Assembly: GCA_002293065.1 (NCBI GenBank) | Contig: DBCN01000155.1 | Span: 1 to 20,753, forward strand | Length of the DNA: 20,753 nucleotides | Direction: 5' to 3' | Origin: Opitutia bacterium UBA957 | GTDB lineage: Bacteria; Verrucomicrobiota; Verrucomicrobiia; Opitutales; UBA953 | In this document: positions 1-7,695 of the stretch, in pieces | Layout: every line of letters starts with the position of its first letter | Numbering within the stretch: position 1 is the stretch's first letter | The notes under the pieces: model-generated | What the model was told of the DNA's origin: nothing | Seen by the model: only the letters and a program-made list of their open reading frames with translations | The model's database searches: none | Position numbers and translations under genes: made by a program

Positions 1-704
1 GGCGGGCCTTCGAGCACGATGACGACATCCGGCTTGGCCAAACGCGCGGCGACCGTCGCGCCACGGCAGCCCACTTCTTCCTGGACCGTCGCGAGGGCGA
101 GGTACTGGTTCGGCGTGGGCTTCGCCTGCAGTTGATGCGTGGCCAACGTCAGGGCCGTCATGCCGACGCGGTTATCGAAAGCCTTCGCGGCATAGAGCCC
201 GGGTTCGGCCAACGACGTGAACGGACCATCCGGAGCGACCGGGTCCCCCGGACGAATCCCTAACTGCAGGACGCCTTCGCGGGACCGGGCGCCGATGTCG
301 ACGTAGGCTTTGTCGACGGTCGCGGCTTGGGCCCCGCCTTGGTGGGGCGGCAGCGCCACCACGATGCCGATGAATTCACGCTGCGTGGCGCGGGCCCACA
401 CGCGGAGCCGCTGAGCGGAAAGGACGCCATCCGGCCAACCGCCGATGGGCACCAAGCGCAGGAAGCCGTTCGGCGTGATCTCCTGGACGAGGAAACCGAT
501 TTCATCCATGTGGGCCGTCAGCACGACGCGCGGCCCCTTCGCGGGCTTGGCGGGCGCGGCGAGGACGCCCCCGAGGCCATCGGCGCTCAAGGTGCGGCCG
601 CGCATCTCGCGGACGAAGATGGCGCGAACGGCGTCTTCGTGGCCGGAGATCCCATGGGCCTGGGTGTACTCCTCGAGGAGCGAAAGCGACTTGTCGGCGG
701 GCAT
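1..704 (-). CDS. M42 family metallopeptidase (glutamyl aminopeptidase/endoglucanase M type), 3' end cut by window edge
   Basis: The visible 234 residues are the N-terminal two thirds of a protein whose family is usually about 350 residues. M42 enzymes are cytoplasmic dinuclear-metal aminopeptidases, often forming large tetrahedral particles that degrade short peptides. The family's metal and catalytic motifs are present in order: the His and Asp of AHMDEIG (H65, D67), the bridging Asp of AFDNRVG (D177), and the adjacent Glu pair of VQEEVGCRGA (E209, E210). E232 in LEGP is at about the place of the next metal ligand. The last expected His ligand would lie beyond position 1. The start is the ATG at 702-704, which lies 14 bp after the exbD stop, so the gene is probably translated from the exbB-exbD transcript. 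No purine-rich ribosome binding site precedes it; the upstream bases are a T/C-rich tract. Family assignment is firm, but substrate specificity and a gene symbol cannot be assigned. Confidence 0.9.
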   Translation of the reverse strand, partial: MPADKSLSLLEEYTQAHGISGHEDAVRAIFVREMRGRTLSADGLGGVLAAPAKPAKGPRVVLTAHMDEIGFLVQEITPNGFLRLVPIGGWPDGVLSAQRLRVWARATQREFIGIVVALPPHQGGAQAATVDKAYVDIGARSREGVLQLGIRPGDPVAPDGPFTSLAEPGLYAAKAFDNRVGMTALTLATHQLQAKPTPNQYLALATVQEEVGCRGATVAARLAKPDVVIVLEGP

Positions 705-718
705 GGTGGAGAAAAAGG

Positions 719-1120
719 TCAACGATTGGGGCGGGTCAAGAGGCGCGGACGCAAGCCGGACTTAGCGACGGCGTCGAGGGCGGCGATGGCGGCACCCGTC
801 AAGGAACGCTCGTCGGCGACGATCAGCACTTCCGCGCCGGGGGACTGCAGGGCCTTCGCGGCCAAGGCTTGGTCGAGGGCGGCTCGCGTGATGGGCTGGC
901 CTTCGAGGAAAAGCTTTCCTTCCCGATCCACGGCCACGACCAAGCTGGCCGCCGTCGTGCTGGCGCCACCCGCATCCGCCGCCGGGGGCACGATGGCCAA
1001 CGTCCGGGTTTCTTCGAAGCGCCCCGCCAACAGCAGGAAGAACACCAACACGACCAGCACGTCGATCAACGGAATCACATTGATCTCGGCGCGCCGACGA
1101 CGGGGAACGACCAGGCTCAT
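719..1120 (-). CDS. exbD: ExbD/TolR-family biopolymer transport protein
   Basis: This 133-residue protein has the standard ExbD/TolR layout. A short basic cytoplasmic N-terminus (RRRRAEINVIPLID) leads into one membrane segment at about residues 15-33, followed by a periplasmic domain of about 100 residues. Asp20, in NVIPLIDVLVV, matches the single conserved membrane Asp thought to carry protons in ExbD and TolR. With the ExbB/TolQ partner such proteins form a proton-driven motor that energises TonB- or Tol-type envelope processes. The ATG at 1120 was chosen because it gives the typical N-terminus and overlaps the upstream exbB stop as ATGA; a longer in-frame extension to 1228 lies inside exbB and gives an atypical N-terminus. 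The sequence alone does not separate ExbD from TolR. No tonB, tolA, tolB or pal gene is visible, so the energised partner is unknown. Confidence 0.88.
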   Translation of the reverse strand: MSLVVPRRRRAEINVIPLIDVLVVLVFFLLLAGRFEETRTLAIVPPAADAGGASTTAASLVVAVDREGKLFLEGQPITRAALDQALAAKALQSPGAEVLIVADERSLTGAAIAALDAVAKSGLRPRLLTRPNR

Positions 1121-1668
1121 CGCGGGTTCTTTTCCAAACCCTCGACCAGGACGTCGAGCCGCGAAGACAGCACCTCCACCCGACGGCCCAGCCAATTGGC
1201 GGCGAGGAGCGCCGGAATCGCGATGCACAAGCCGATCATCGTGGTGCTCAACGCCAGGCCGACGCCGCGCGTGAGCGTCTGGGAATCCGGCAAACCTTGT
1301 TCGGGAAAAAGCGTCGCCAGACCGGTGACCGTACCGAGCAGACCGAGCAGCGGGGCCGCGGCGACGATGCTATCGATCAGGAAGAAACCGCGCTGCAAGC
1401 GCACCAGTTCGGCCCGGGCGTAGGCCTTGAGCACCTCACCCGCGGCCCCCTCTTTCCAGCGCAAAACCAAGCGGCCCGCGGCAGAATCGGCGGACTCCGA
1501 GTTCAATTCCTTCGCCCGGCCTTCGCGGACAAGCTTGAGCACGGAAGCTGGGGCGACCTTGCCGGGCATCAGAGCCAAGGCGCGTTCAAGGACGAGGAAA
1601 ACCACCAGAATGGAGCAAACTCCAAGTGGCCAGATGAAGATGCCGGCGCCTTCCAGAAGGGTGTTCAC
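1117..1668 (-). CDS. exbB: MotA/TolQ/ExbB-family proton channel protein
   Basis: This 183-residue protein has three hydrophobic segments at about residues 9-33, 98-121 and 136-158, with a cytoplasmic loop between the first two, as in ExbB/TolQ. The diagnostic stretches are LLGTVTGL (110-117) at the end of the second segment and GLALSTTMIGL (137-147) at the start of the third, which supply the conserved Thr residues lining the proton path. It would form the pentameric stator around the ExbD dimer in the inner membrane. The start is GTG at 1668; the frame is closed by TAG about 27 bases upstream, and a purine-rich stretch (AGGGCAGGG) lies between them. The stop overlaps the exbD start by 4 bp, which implies translational coupling. 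It is at the short end of the family (TolQ and ExbB are commonly 200-240 residues). Confidence 0.87.
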   Translation of the reverse strand: MNTLLEGAGIFIWPLGVCSILVVFLVLERALALMPGKVAPASVLKLVREGRAKELNSESADSAAGRLVLRWKEGAAGEVLKAYARAELVRLQRGFFLIDSIVAAAPLLGLLGTVTGLATLFPEQGLPDSQTLTRGVGLALSTTMIGLCIAIPALLAANWLGRRVEVLSSRLDVLVEGLEKNPR

Positions 1669-1727
1669 GATGAATACGCTGGACCCTGCCCTCTATTCGG
1701 CAAGCCCACTCTCCTCTGATGGCACTC

Positions 1728-1749
1728 AATTGACTGAATTAAGTCAATT
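1728..1749. repeat. Perfect 8-bp inverted repeat in the divergent intergenic region
   Basis: The sequence is AATTGACT, a 6-base spacer (GAATTA), then AGTCAATT. It sits 60-80 bp upstream of the exbB start, between exbB (minus) and the giant gene at 1866 (plus), in a stretch much richer in A+T than its surroundings. The left arm contains TTGACT, which also resembles a -35 hexamer, with TCTAAA 18 bp downstream as a weak -10. A dimeric regulator binding site is plausible. No specific regulator can be named. Confidence 0.4.
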
Positions 1750-1775
1750 CCAATCTAAATCGCTCATTTAATGGG

Positions 1776-1801
1776 GGTAAGGGAGAATAAAACTCCCTAC
1801 C
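1776..1801. other. Short hairpin with GGGAG/CTCCC stem upstream of the giant gene
   Basis: GGTA-A-GGGAG (1776-1785) pairs with CTCCCTACC (1793-1801) around a 7-base A-rich loop, with one bulged A. No T-tract follows on either strand, so it is unlikely to be an intrinsic terminator. It may be a leader structure or part of an operator. TTGACA at 1818-1823 lies just beyond it and is a perfect -35 match, but the best -10 at the correct distance (CATTAA, 1842-1847) is poor, and transcription from there would leave almost no leader before the ATG at 1866. Confidence 0.3.
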
Positions 1802-1865
1802 GTTAAACCCCAATCTTTTGACAATCGAAACCGCCATGCCACATTAAGAAATACACCCCATTTCG

Positions 1866-4800
1866 ATGCGTCGCCCCCGCAAAGGTTTCTCCCTAGTCCT
1901 CTCTCTCACCATCATGGCTGGCATGGTCATGCTCGTCATCGTGCTGGCCGCCTTCCTGCAGGTCGAAAGCAAGCTCGCCCTCGCCCACAACGGCTACATG
2001 CGGGCCCGCTTCAACGCCTTGGTCGCCGCGAAAATCGCCATCGGTCAGCTGCAGCAACTCGCCGGTCCCGACCAGCGCGTGACCATGCGCGCCGACCTCT
2101 ATGCGGACGACTCCGTGGCCCCGGGCCCGGTCGATGCCCCGACCATCGCGAATACCCTGAACCCGTCGGCCCCGGTCGGCCGCAAGCTCTCGCACCAAAA
2201 GCGCTACTGGACCGGAGTCTGGGCCACCGGTGGCGTCAACAGCGCCAAAGTCCGCGATTGGAATGTGATGGACCCACACAGCTCCCGACTCTTCTTGGGC
2301 TGGCTGACCTCCCCGGGCGTGATCAGCGCGACGGACCCGGAAGTCGCCGATGCGACCTTGCTTCCCAATTACCTGGCCAATCGGAATTTCTTCGATGCCG
2401 CCGGCAAGGTCCTCAATCCCGCCAACTACGAAGGTCAACGGCTGATCAACGACCTCGCCAACCCGATCGCCGGGACGCCGGACGGCGTCCTGATTCCGCT
2501 GGTCGGCCGCGGGTCGGTGCAGTTACCAACCAGCGTCAATCGCTTCGGCCTTGAATACTCTGGTCAAATCGACGCCCTCCCCGTCCCGCTGCCAGGCGCG
2601 ACCACCGCCAGCGGCATTTCCACCGGCATCAATGGCCGCTACGCCTTCTGGGTCGGCGACGAAGGCATCAAGGCGAAGGCGAACTTGCCCGATGCCTACG
2701 CCGTCACCACGACCGGGGCGAGTTTCACCTCCGTCACCGATTGGGATGCTGGCTTCCGTGGCTCCGCCGCCCAGCGCAGCGCCATCGAAGCCATCAAGCC
2801 GGCCGACAAGACCGACCTGACCGGCGCCACCCTCCTGCCGACGTCCTTCACCTTTGACCTCTGGCGCAATGCGGACATCGCCGCGGCGAGCAAGTGGGAC
2901 GCGCTCCTGATGCGCTCCGTCAAGGACCGCAACGCGCTCACGCTCTGGGCCAACAAAGTCGGGAACACCGCGGCGGGCGACGCGATGATCGCCGCCAGCA
3001 AAACGCTGTGGCATGACGTGACGCCGTGGTCCTTCTCGACCCTGACGGACACCTACAACGGCGGCATCAAGATGGACCTCTCGACGGCCTTCGAAATCCC
3101 TTACGCGGACTACCGCGCCCTCGAGACGTACGCCGGCCAAAAGGACCCGGCGATCACGACGGACCCGAAGCTCCGCCGCGCCTCGCTCTTCCACGGTGCC
3201 GCCGGGCCCACCGACCTCGACTTCAACCGCCCCAACATGCTCGACTTCATGGGCTCGGCGAACGACCTGCTGAAGTCCGCTCCGCGCTCCCCCGAATGGG
3301 CTCCGCGCTTCATGCAGGGCACCTTGGGCGCCAGCTACGCGACGCTCAAGAACCGCAACGGAGGGGAGACGCCCGAGCGCATGGGCTTCGTCTACGAAAT
3401 CCCGCTCCGCAGCAATTTCTTCACCGGGGTCGTCACGCGGCCGTCGGCTTTCTCCGGCCTCGGCCCCGCGGACACCGACAACCTCAACAGCCGCATCATC
3501 CGCGGCCCCACCTGGGACCTGTACCGGAACTATTACCGCATGTACAAGCGCGAGCTCGAGGCCGCCGGCGCGCTGAACAAGATCCGCGGACAGGACGCCG
3601 TGGCCGACGGCGCCACGGTGATGGCCCGCGGCATCGAACCGCTCTCCTACGCCGCGGGCGACCGCGGCACGCCGGTGGCCAAGCAGGGGACGGCGACCTT
3701 CCCCGTCAGCCCGGAGGGGTTCTTCGGCGCTTATCCGGGCAACGGTTCGACCGACGACTACCACTACCGCAACAACTACAGTTCGGAAGTGGGCCCGCCT
3801 TACCGCGCCGAAGGCGGCTCGATGAACCCCACGACGCAATCGACGGCCGGCATCGGCACACCGACGGGACGCACCGGCTCGGAGCCCAGCGATTCCTCGT
3901 ATAACTCTCCGCGCCTCGCCACGACCCGCCTTTGGCCGACGGCGATGAAGGTCGCCCCGAGCATCATCCGTTTCTCCCTGATGTATTCGGTGGTCTGGAA
4001 CGACGACATGCTCGGCATCGCCGTCGACCCGCTCATCACCGTCCATAATCCGTACGACAGCGCGCTCGAGTTCGAAGGCATCGCGATGCTGATGAACGCC
4101 TACTCGCTTTCGCACCTCTTCGAATTCTACGCCGGCAACCAGATCATCGGCGACGTCTTCCCCGGGACGAGCTTCGAGGAAGGTCGCGAGTTCTCCTTCC
4201 GCGCCGTCACGGGCACCAACAACGGCACCTCGCCCAGCAACATCTTCCGGCTCGAGCCCGGTGAAGTCCGCGTCCTCAGCTCGACGAAGGGACCGCTGCG
4301 CAAGTTCGACACCAACGGCAACAACCAGGTGCCCGGTGACTTCGTCTACGAGGAGCAGAGCCGCATGTTCTTCCCCATCGACGCCTACGCCGGCCTCCGT
4401 CGGCCGGACGGCAGCGCCGTGGTCCCGACCAGCAACGCCACCCTCCAAGCCGTCCAAAACGTCCTACCCGGCTGGGATGGCACCATCCCCTCGCTCAACT
4501 CCATCGCGGCGGCCCGCGGGCTTTCCCTCAACGTGCGCGTGCGCAATGAAGGCGGCGTCGCCTTGGGTGGAAACATGTTCCTCAACAACAGCATCCGCGG
4601 CGGCGGTCACGTCGTCGATGGCGGCTACCAGAATTGGAATTTCTACCTGCTCAACGGGTTCAGCCACCGCAACCAGCAGTTGAGCTGGGGGCGGCGCTGG
4701 TTCGGCACCACCGACGACACCCGCCGGGCGAATGGCCAAGGCGCGGTCCGGGGCGTCGAACTCGTCAACGAACCGCTCCTGCTCAACCTGCGCTGCATGA

Positions 4801-6809
4801 CGACGGGCTGGCCGATGTACGGCAACGCCAACAATGGCTACACCGTGAACAGCGACCCCGAATTCGGCGCCCAGCAAGGCTTCGGCAGCCAATGGTCGCG
4901 CTCGCTCCAACTCGCCCCGGTGACGATCTTGCGTTTCGCCGGCCAGAACCAAGCGGCCTGGGCGAACCAAGGCACCGCCGTCGACAAGCAGAAGTTCTTC
5001 ATCTTGGACATGTTGGCGCGCGGGGCCAAGGAGACCTACGCGGGCAACAATTGGTATCCGCAGAGCAGCGCCTACGTCCCGAGCGGCGACTTCGACCGCA
5101 TGAAGACTCCCAACGAAATGCGCTCCGCGCCGATGTCGCCGTACGTCTTCAGCACGCGGGCCTCGCAGGCGTTCATGTTCGCCTACGACGGCAAGACGCA
5201 CGCGCCCGCCAATTGGATCATGAGCCAACGGGCCGTCGACCAACTCGGCGTCAACAAGCTGTATGACCTCGACAACTCGGGGCGCAACCGGGGCTACTGG
5301 GGAAAGAGCGTCCTTGTCGGCCAAGGCGGGAACACCAACGTCGTGCTCTTCCCGATTCCCCGCCGGCCATTGCTTTCGCTGTCGCAGCTCGGCGACGCCG
5401 CCACGGCGCAGACCAACACCGAAGCCGACCTCACCGTCGGCGCCTCCTTCGCCCACCCCGGCATCAAGAACCTCACCAAGGTCTGCGACTGGCCCGGCAC
5501 CAAGGGCGGCGGCGAAGAGGCGGTCATCGAACATGGCTATGTCGCCAAGGCCATCGGATCGAACCTCATGCGCCACAACGCGAACGTGCGGACGGACGAC
5601 GCCTTCGCCGCGAACCTCGCGCTCTGGGACAGTTATTTCTTCAGCGGCCTCAATGCCCAAGTGGGGTCCTACAGTGAAACCGCTTCGAATTGGCCGAGCG
5701 GCCCCAACCTGCCGATCGACCCGAAGGTCAAGGCCGACCAAGCCCTCGCCCTGAACGCCAACGGCGTGACCGACCTCACGAAGATCGCCGGCATCAAGGA
5801 CGCCCTCGACAAGGGCAGCAACCCGCTCGCCAACAAACGCGTGGCCTATGTGCCGGCGACGGGCGGTCAGCCCTTCGCTTTCCCGCACCCGGGCTACATC
5901 CCGACGAACGCCCTCTACGACGGCGGCTTCAACGTCAATTCGACCTCCAAGGCCGCCTGGAAGGCCATCCTCGGCTCGCTGCGCGGCCAGAAGATCCCGG
6001 ACGCCTCGGGCGTCTCCACGGGCACCGCGCTCACCCGCTTCGCCCGCGCCTTCGGCAACAACGACGGGGCGAATTCTCCCTGGACCGCTTACCGCGAGCT
6101 CACCGACGCCGAAGTCGACACCCTCGCCGCCGCCGTGGTCAAGGAAGTCCGCAAGCGGGGCCCGTTCATGTCGCTCTCCGACTTCATCAACCGGCGCCTG
6201 ATCGCCTCGGACAATTTCGGCCTGAAGGGCGCGCTGCAGGCGGCGATCGATTCGACGAACATCAACGACCAAGCCATCAGCAACGCCGGCGGCACGTTCG
6301 CGGCCGTCCCGGGCCAAGCGCTCTCCGCCCCCTACCTGCCGCTGCCCGCGCAGGACCGTTTCCCGACGCTCCGCTCGATGAGCAAGAACGGCGTCAACAC
6401 CACCGCGACGGCGGGCCTGGGCGCCCCGGGCATCGTCACGCAGAAGGACGTCCTCAACTCCATCGGGCCCAACCTGACCGCCCGCTCGGACACCTTCGTG
6501 GTGCGCGCCTACGGCGAAGCCCTCGACACCGCGGGCAACCCGATCGGCAAGGCGTGGATCGAAGTCGTCGTCCAGCGCTCGACGGAGTTCGTGGGGCCCG
6601 CCTGGGTCGAGCCCAACCGCCGCAAGCAGAACTACCGCAACAACAACGGTTCGCCGACCTCCGAATACGACACCAAGCCGATCGTCGACCAGTTCGAACG
6701 CACCCCGCTCGCGCCGGGCGCGCCGCTCCATAGCGCCAACATCAACCGCCTCTTCGGTCGCCGCTTCAAGGCGACGTCGACGCGCTGGCTGACCGCGAAC
6801 GAAATCTAA
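1866..6809 (+). CDS. Verru_Chthon cassette protein A-like giant protein, copy 1 (GspK/PilX-like N-terminus)
   Basis: This 1647-residue protein starts with a prepilin-like segment: basic residues, then G7-F8-S9-L10 and a hydrophobic helix to about residue 31. The Glu normal at +5 of the mature pilin is absent (Leu here), as in the minor pseudopilins GspK and PilX. WTGVWATGG and PDQRV follow. Residues near 260-270 read GDEGIKAKANL, recalling the DE..K.NLN signature after the GspK helix. Near residues 1411-1443 is a run beginning LTDAEVD, containing RGPFMSLSDFINRRL, resembling the GspK helical region. The C-terminus is a conserved FGRRFK..S.RWL block ending in Ile. Length and pattern match Verru_Chthon cassette protein A as I know it; I cannot confirm this by search. 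It is 50% or more identical to the protein at 7696 in many blocks but only patchily conserved between them. The function is unknown: probably an exported, inner-membrane-anchored filament or secretion component. No ribosome binding site precedes the ATG. The gene is followed 4 bp later by the small exported protein gene. Confidence 0.8.
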   Translation: MRRPRKGFSLVLSLTIMAGMVMLVIVLAAFLQVESKLALAHNGYMRARFNALVAAKIAIGQLQQLAGPDQRVTMRADLYADDSVAPGPVDAPTIANTLNPSAPVGRKLSHQKRYWTGVWATGGVNSAKVRDWNVMDPHSSRLFLGWLTSPGVISATDPEVADATLLPNYLANRNFFDAAGKVLNPANYEGQRLINDLANPIAGTPDGVLIPLVGRGSVQLPTSVNRFGLEYSGQIDALPVPLPGATTASGISTGINGRYAFWVGDEGIKAKANLPDAYAVTTTGASFTSVTDWDAGFRGSAAQRSAIEAIKPADKTDLTGATLLPTSFTFDLWRNADIAAASKWDALLMRSVKDRNALTLWANKVGNTAAGDAMIAASKTLWHDVTPWSFSTLTDTYNGGIKMDLSTAFEIPYADYRALETYAGQKDPAITTDPKLRRASLFHGAAGPTDLDFNRPNMLDFMGSANDLLKSAPRSPEWAPRFMQGTLGASYATLKNRNGGETPERMGFVYEIPLRSNFFTGVVTRPSAFSGLGPADTDNLNSRIIRGPTWDLYRNYYRMYKRELEAAGALNKIRGQDAVADGATVMARGIEPLSYAAGDRGTPVAKQGTATFPVSPEGFFGAYPGNGSTDDYHYRNNYSSEVGPPYRAEGGSMNPTTQSTAGIGTPTGRTGSEPSDSSYNSPRLATTRLWPTAMKVAPSIIRFSLMYSVVWNDDMLGIAVDPLITVHNPYDSALEFEGIAMLMNAYSLSHLFEFYAGNQIIGDVFPGTSFEEGREFSFRAVTGTNNGTSPSNIFRLEPGEVRVLSSTKGPLRKFDTNGNNQVPGDFVYEEQSRMFFPIDAYAGLRRPDGSAVVPTSNATLQAVQNVLPGWDGTIPSLNSIAAARGLSLNVRVRNEGGVALGGNMFLNNSIRGGGHVVDGGYQNWNFYLLNGFSHRNQQLSWGRRWFGTTDDTRRANGQGAVRGVELVNEPLLLNLRCMTTGWPMYGNANNGYTVNSDPEFGAQQGFGSQWSRSLQLAPVTILRFAGQNQAAWANQGTAVDKQKFFILDMLARGAKETYAGNNWYPQSSAYVPSGDFDRMKTPNEMRSAPMSPYVFSTRASQAFMFAYDGKTHAPANWIMSQRAVDQLGVNKLYDLDNSGRNRGYWGKSVLVGQGGNTNVVLFPIPRRPLLSLSQLGDAATAQTNTEADLTVGASFAHPGIKNLTKVCDWPGTKGGGEEAVIEHGYVAKAIGSNLMRHNANVRTDDAFAANLALWDSYFFSGLNAQVGSYSETASNWPSGPNLPIDPKVKADQALALNANGVTDLTKIAGIKDALDKGSNPLANKRVAYVPATGGQPFAFPHPGYIPTNALYDGGFNVNSTSKAAWKAILGSLRGQKIPDASGVSTGTALTRFARAFGNNDGANSPWTAYRELTDAEVDTLAAAVVKEVRKRGPFMSLSDFINRRLIASDNFGLKGALQAAIDSTNINDQAISNAGGTFAAVPGQALSAPYLPLPAQDRFPTLRSMSKNGVNTTATAGLGAPGIVTQKDVLNSIGPNLTARSDTFVVRAYGEALDTAGNPIGKAWIEVVVQRSTEFVGPAWVEPNRRKQNYRNNNGSPTSEYDTKPIVDQFERTPLAPGAPLHSANINRLFGRRFKATSTRWLTANEI

Positions 6810-6813
6810 TCCC

Positions 6814-7596
6814 ATGTCCTGGCTTCGCCTTTGTTTCGCCCTGCTCTGCCTGGGCGCGCTCCCCCTGCCTGCGGCCGACGCGCCGAAAGTCGAATCGCGC
6901 CAGTGCGCGCTCCGCTTCGCTTGGTGGAACTTCCCGCGCCAGGTGCCCGAGCTCGCGCTCCAGATGGGCCGCGACCGTATCCCCGTTTCCCCCAACCCGA
7001 TGTCGCTCAGCAACGCGATCGCCTACAAGGGCGACGTCAACGCCGTGCTGCTCAAGAAGGTGACCACCGGGGAGACCGAGAAGGACGGCAAGCCCAAGTT
7101 CGCCTGGGTCCCGTACGCGACCATCGCGATCGGTCCCACCGATACCGACCTGGGCGTGCTGCTGATCCCGAACGAGGCCGACGACTCCTGCATCACCCGG
7201 ACGTTCGACTTCGGGCTGGAAGCGTTCCCCTACGGGACGCTCAAGCTGGTGAACTTCTCCCGCGCGCGGATCGCCTGCTCGCTCGACGGCGCGGTGTTCA
7301 TGACGGAGCCCGGCCAAACCGGCCAGTGCCCCAAGAAGTTCGAGGAGCGCACGACGGCTTCGATCGCCGTGGCCGCGCTCGAAGCCGATGGGCAACAGCG
7401 CGTCCTCTACTCGACCAAGGTCATCCTGAACAAAACCTTCCGGACCCTCTTCTTCATCGTCGAAAAGAGCGGCGCGGAGGACGAGCGCTACCAGAGCCAG
7501 TGCATCCTCGACGTGAATCCTTACCCGAATGGCGTGCCGCCGCCGCCCGTGGCGCCCGCCGGCAACGGCAGGACCCCGGCCAAGGCGTCCAAATAA
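6814..7596 (+). CDS. Small exported protein of unrecognised family, paralogue 1
   Basis: I do not recognise this 260-residue protein. It has a clear Sec-type signal peptide (MSWLRLCFALLCLGALPLPA, cleavage probably near residues 21-23) with no convincing lipobox, so it is probably periplasmic or secreted. Visible landmarks are C31 followed by ALRFAWW, C126 in DSCITRTFDF, FPYG at 138-141, VNFS at 146-149, STKVI at 200-204 and TLFFIVEKSG at 211-220, then a Pro-rich C-terminal tail (about 236-252). The same landmarks recur in the proteins at 12098 and, more weakly, at 12916. The ATG lies 4 bp after the stop of the giant gene and the terminator at 7617 follows, so the two genes form a two-gene transcription unit. 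The tight link and repeated pairing suggest it works with the giant protein, perhaps as an exported partner or chaperone, but this is inference. Confidence 0.8.
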   Translation: MSWLRLCFALLCLGALPLPAADAPKVESRQCALRFAWWNFPRQVPELALQMGRDRIPVSPNPMSLSNAIAYKGDVNAVLLKKVTTGETEKDGKPKFAWVPYATIAIGPTDTDLGVLLIPNEADDSCITRTFDFGLEAFPYGTLKLVNFSRARIACSLDGAVFMTEPGQTGQCPKKFEERTTASIAVAALEADGQQRVLYSTKVILNKTFRTLFFIVEKSGAEDERYQSQCILDVNPYPNGVPPPPVAPAGNGRTPAKASK

Positions 7597-7616
7597 CATA
7601 AAGTAAGCCTTTTATG

Positions 7617-7653
7617 ACGGCCTTCACGCAATAGCGTGGGGGGGCCGTTTTTT
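7617..7653 (+). terminator. Intrinsic terminator ending module 1
   Basis: ACGGCC (7617-7622) pairs with GGCCGT (7643-7648), and inside it CACGC pairs with GCGTG around an AATA loop; a few G residues are unpaired or wobble-paired on the 3' side. A run of six T follows (7648-7653). It lies 21 bp after the stop of the small gene and 43 bp before the second giant gene, so the two modules are probably transcribed separately. Confidence 0.85.
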
Positions 7654-7695
7654 ATTACCGATTGTGTCAAGCGGGTGACTGCCTAATTTGACCCC

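Noticed and set aside
4464..7013. An 849-codon open frame on the minus strand opposite the first giant gene and the small gene
   Set aside because: It is an antisense shadow rich in Arg, Gly, Val and Ala, crossing the boundary of two well-supported plus-strand genes, with no recognisable domain.
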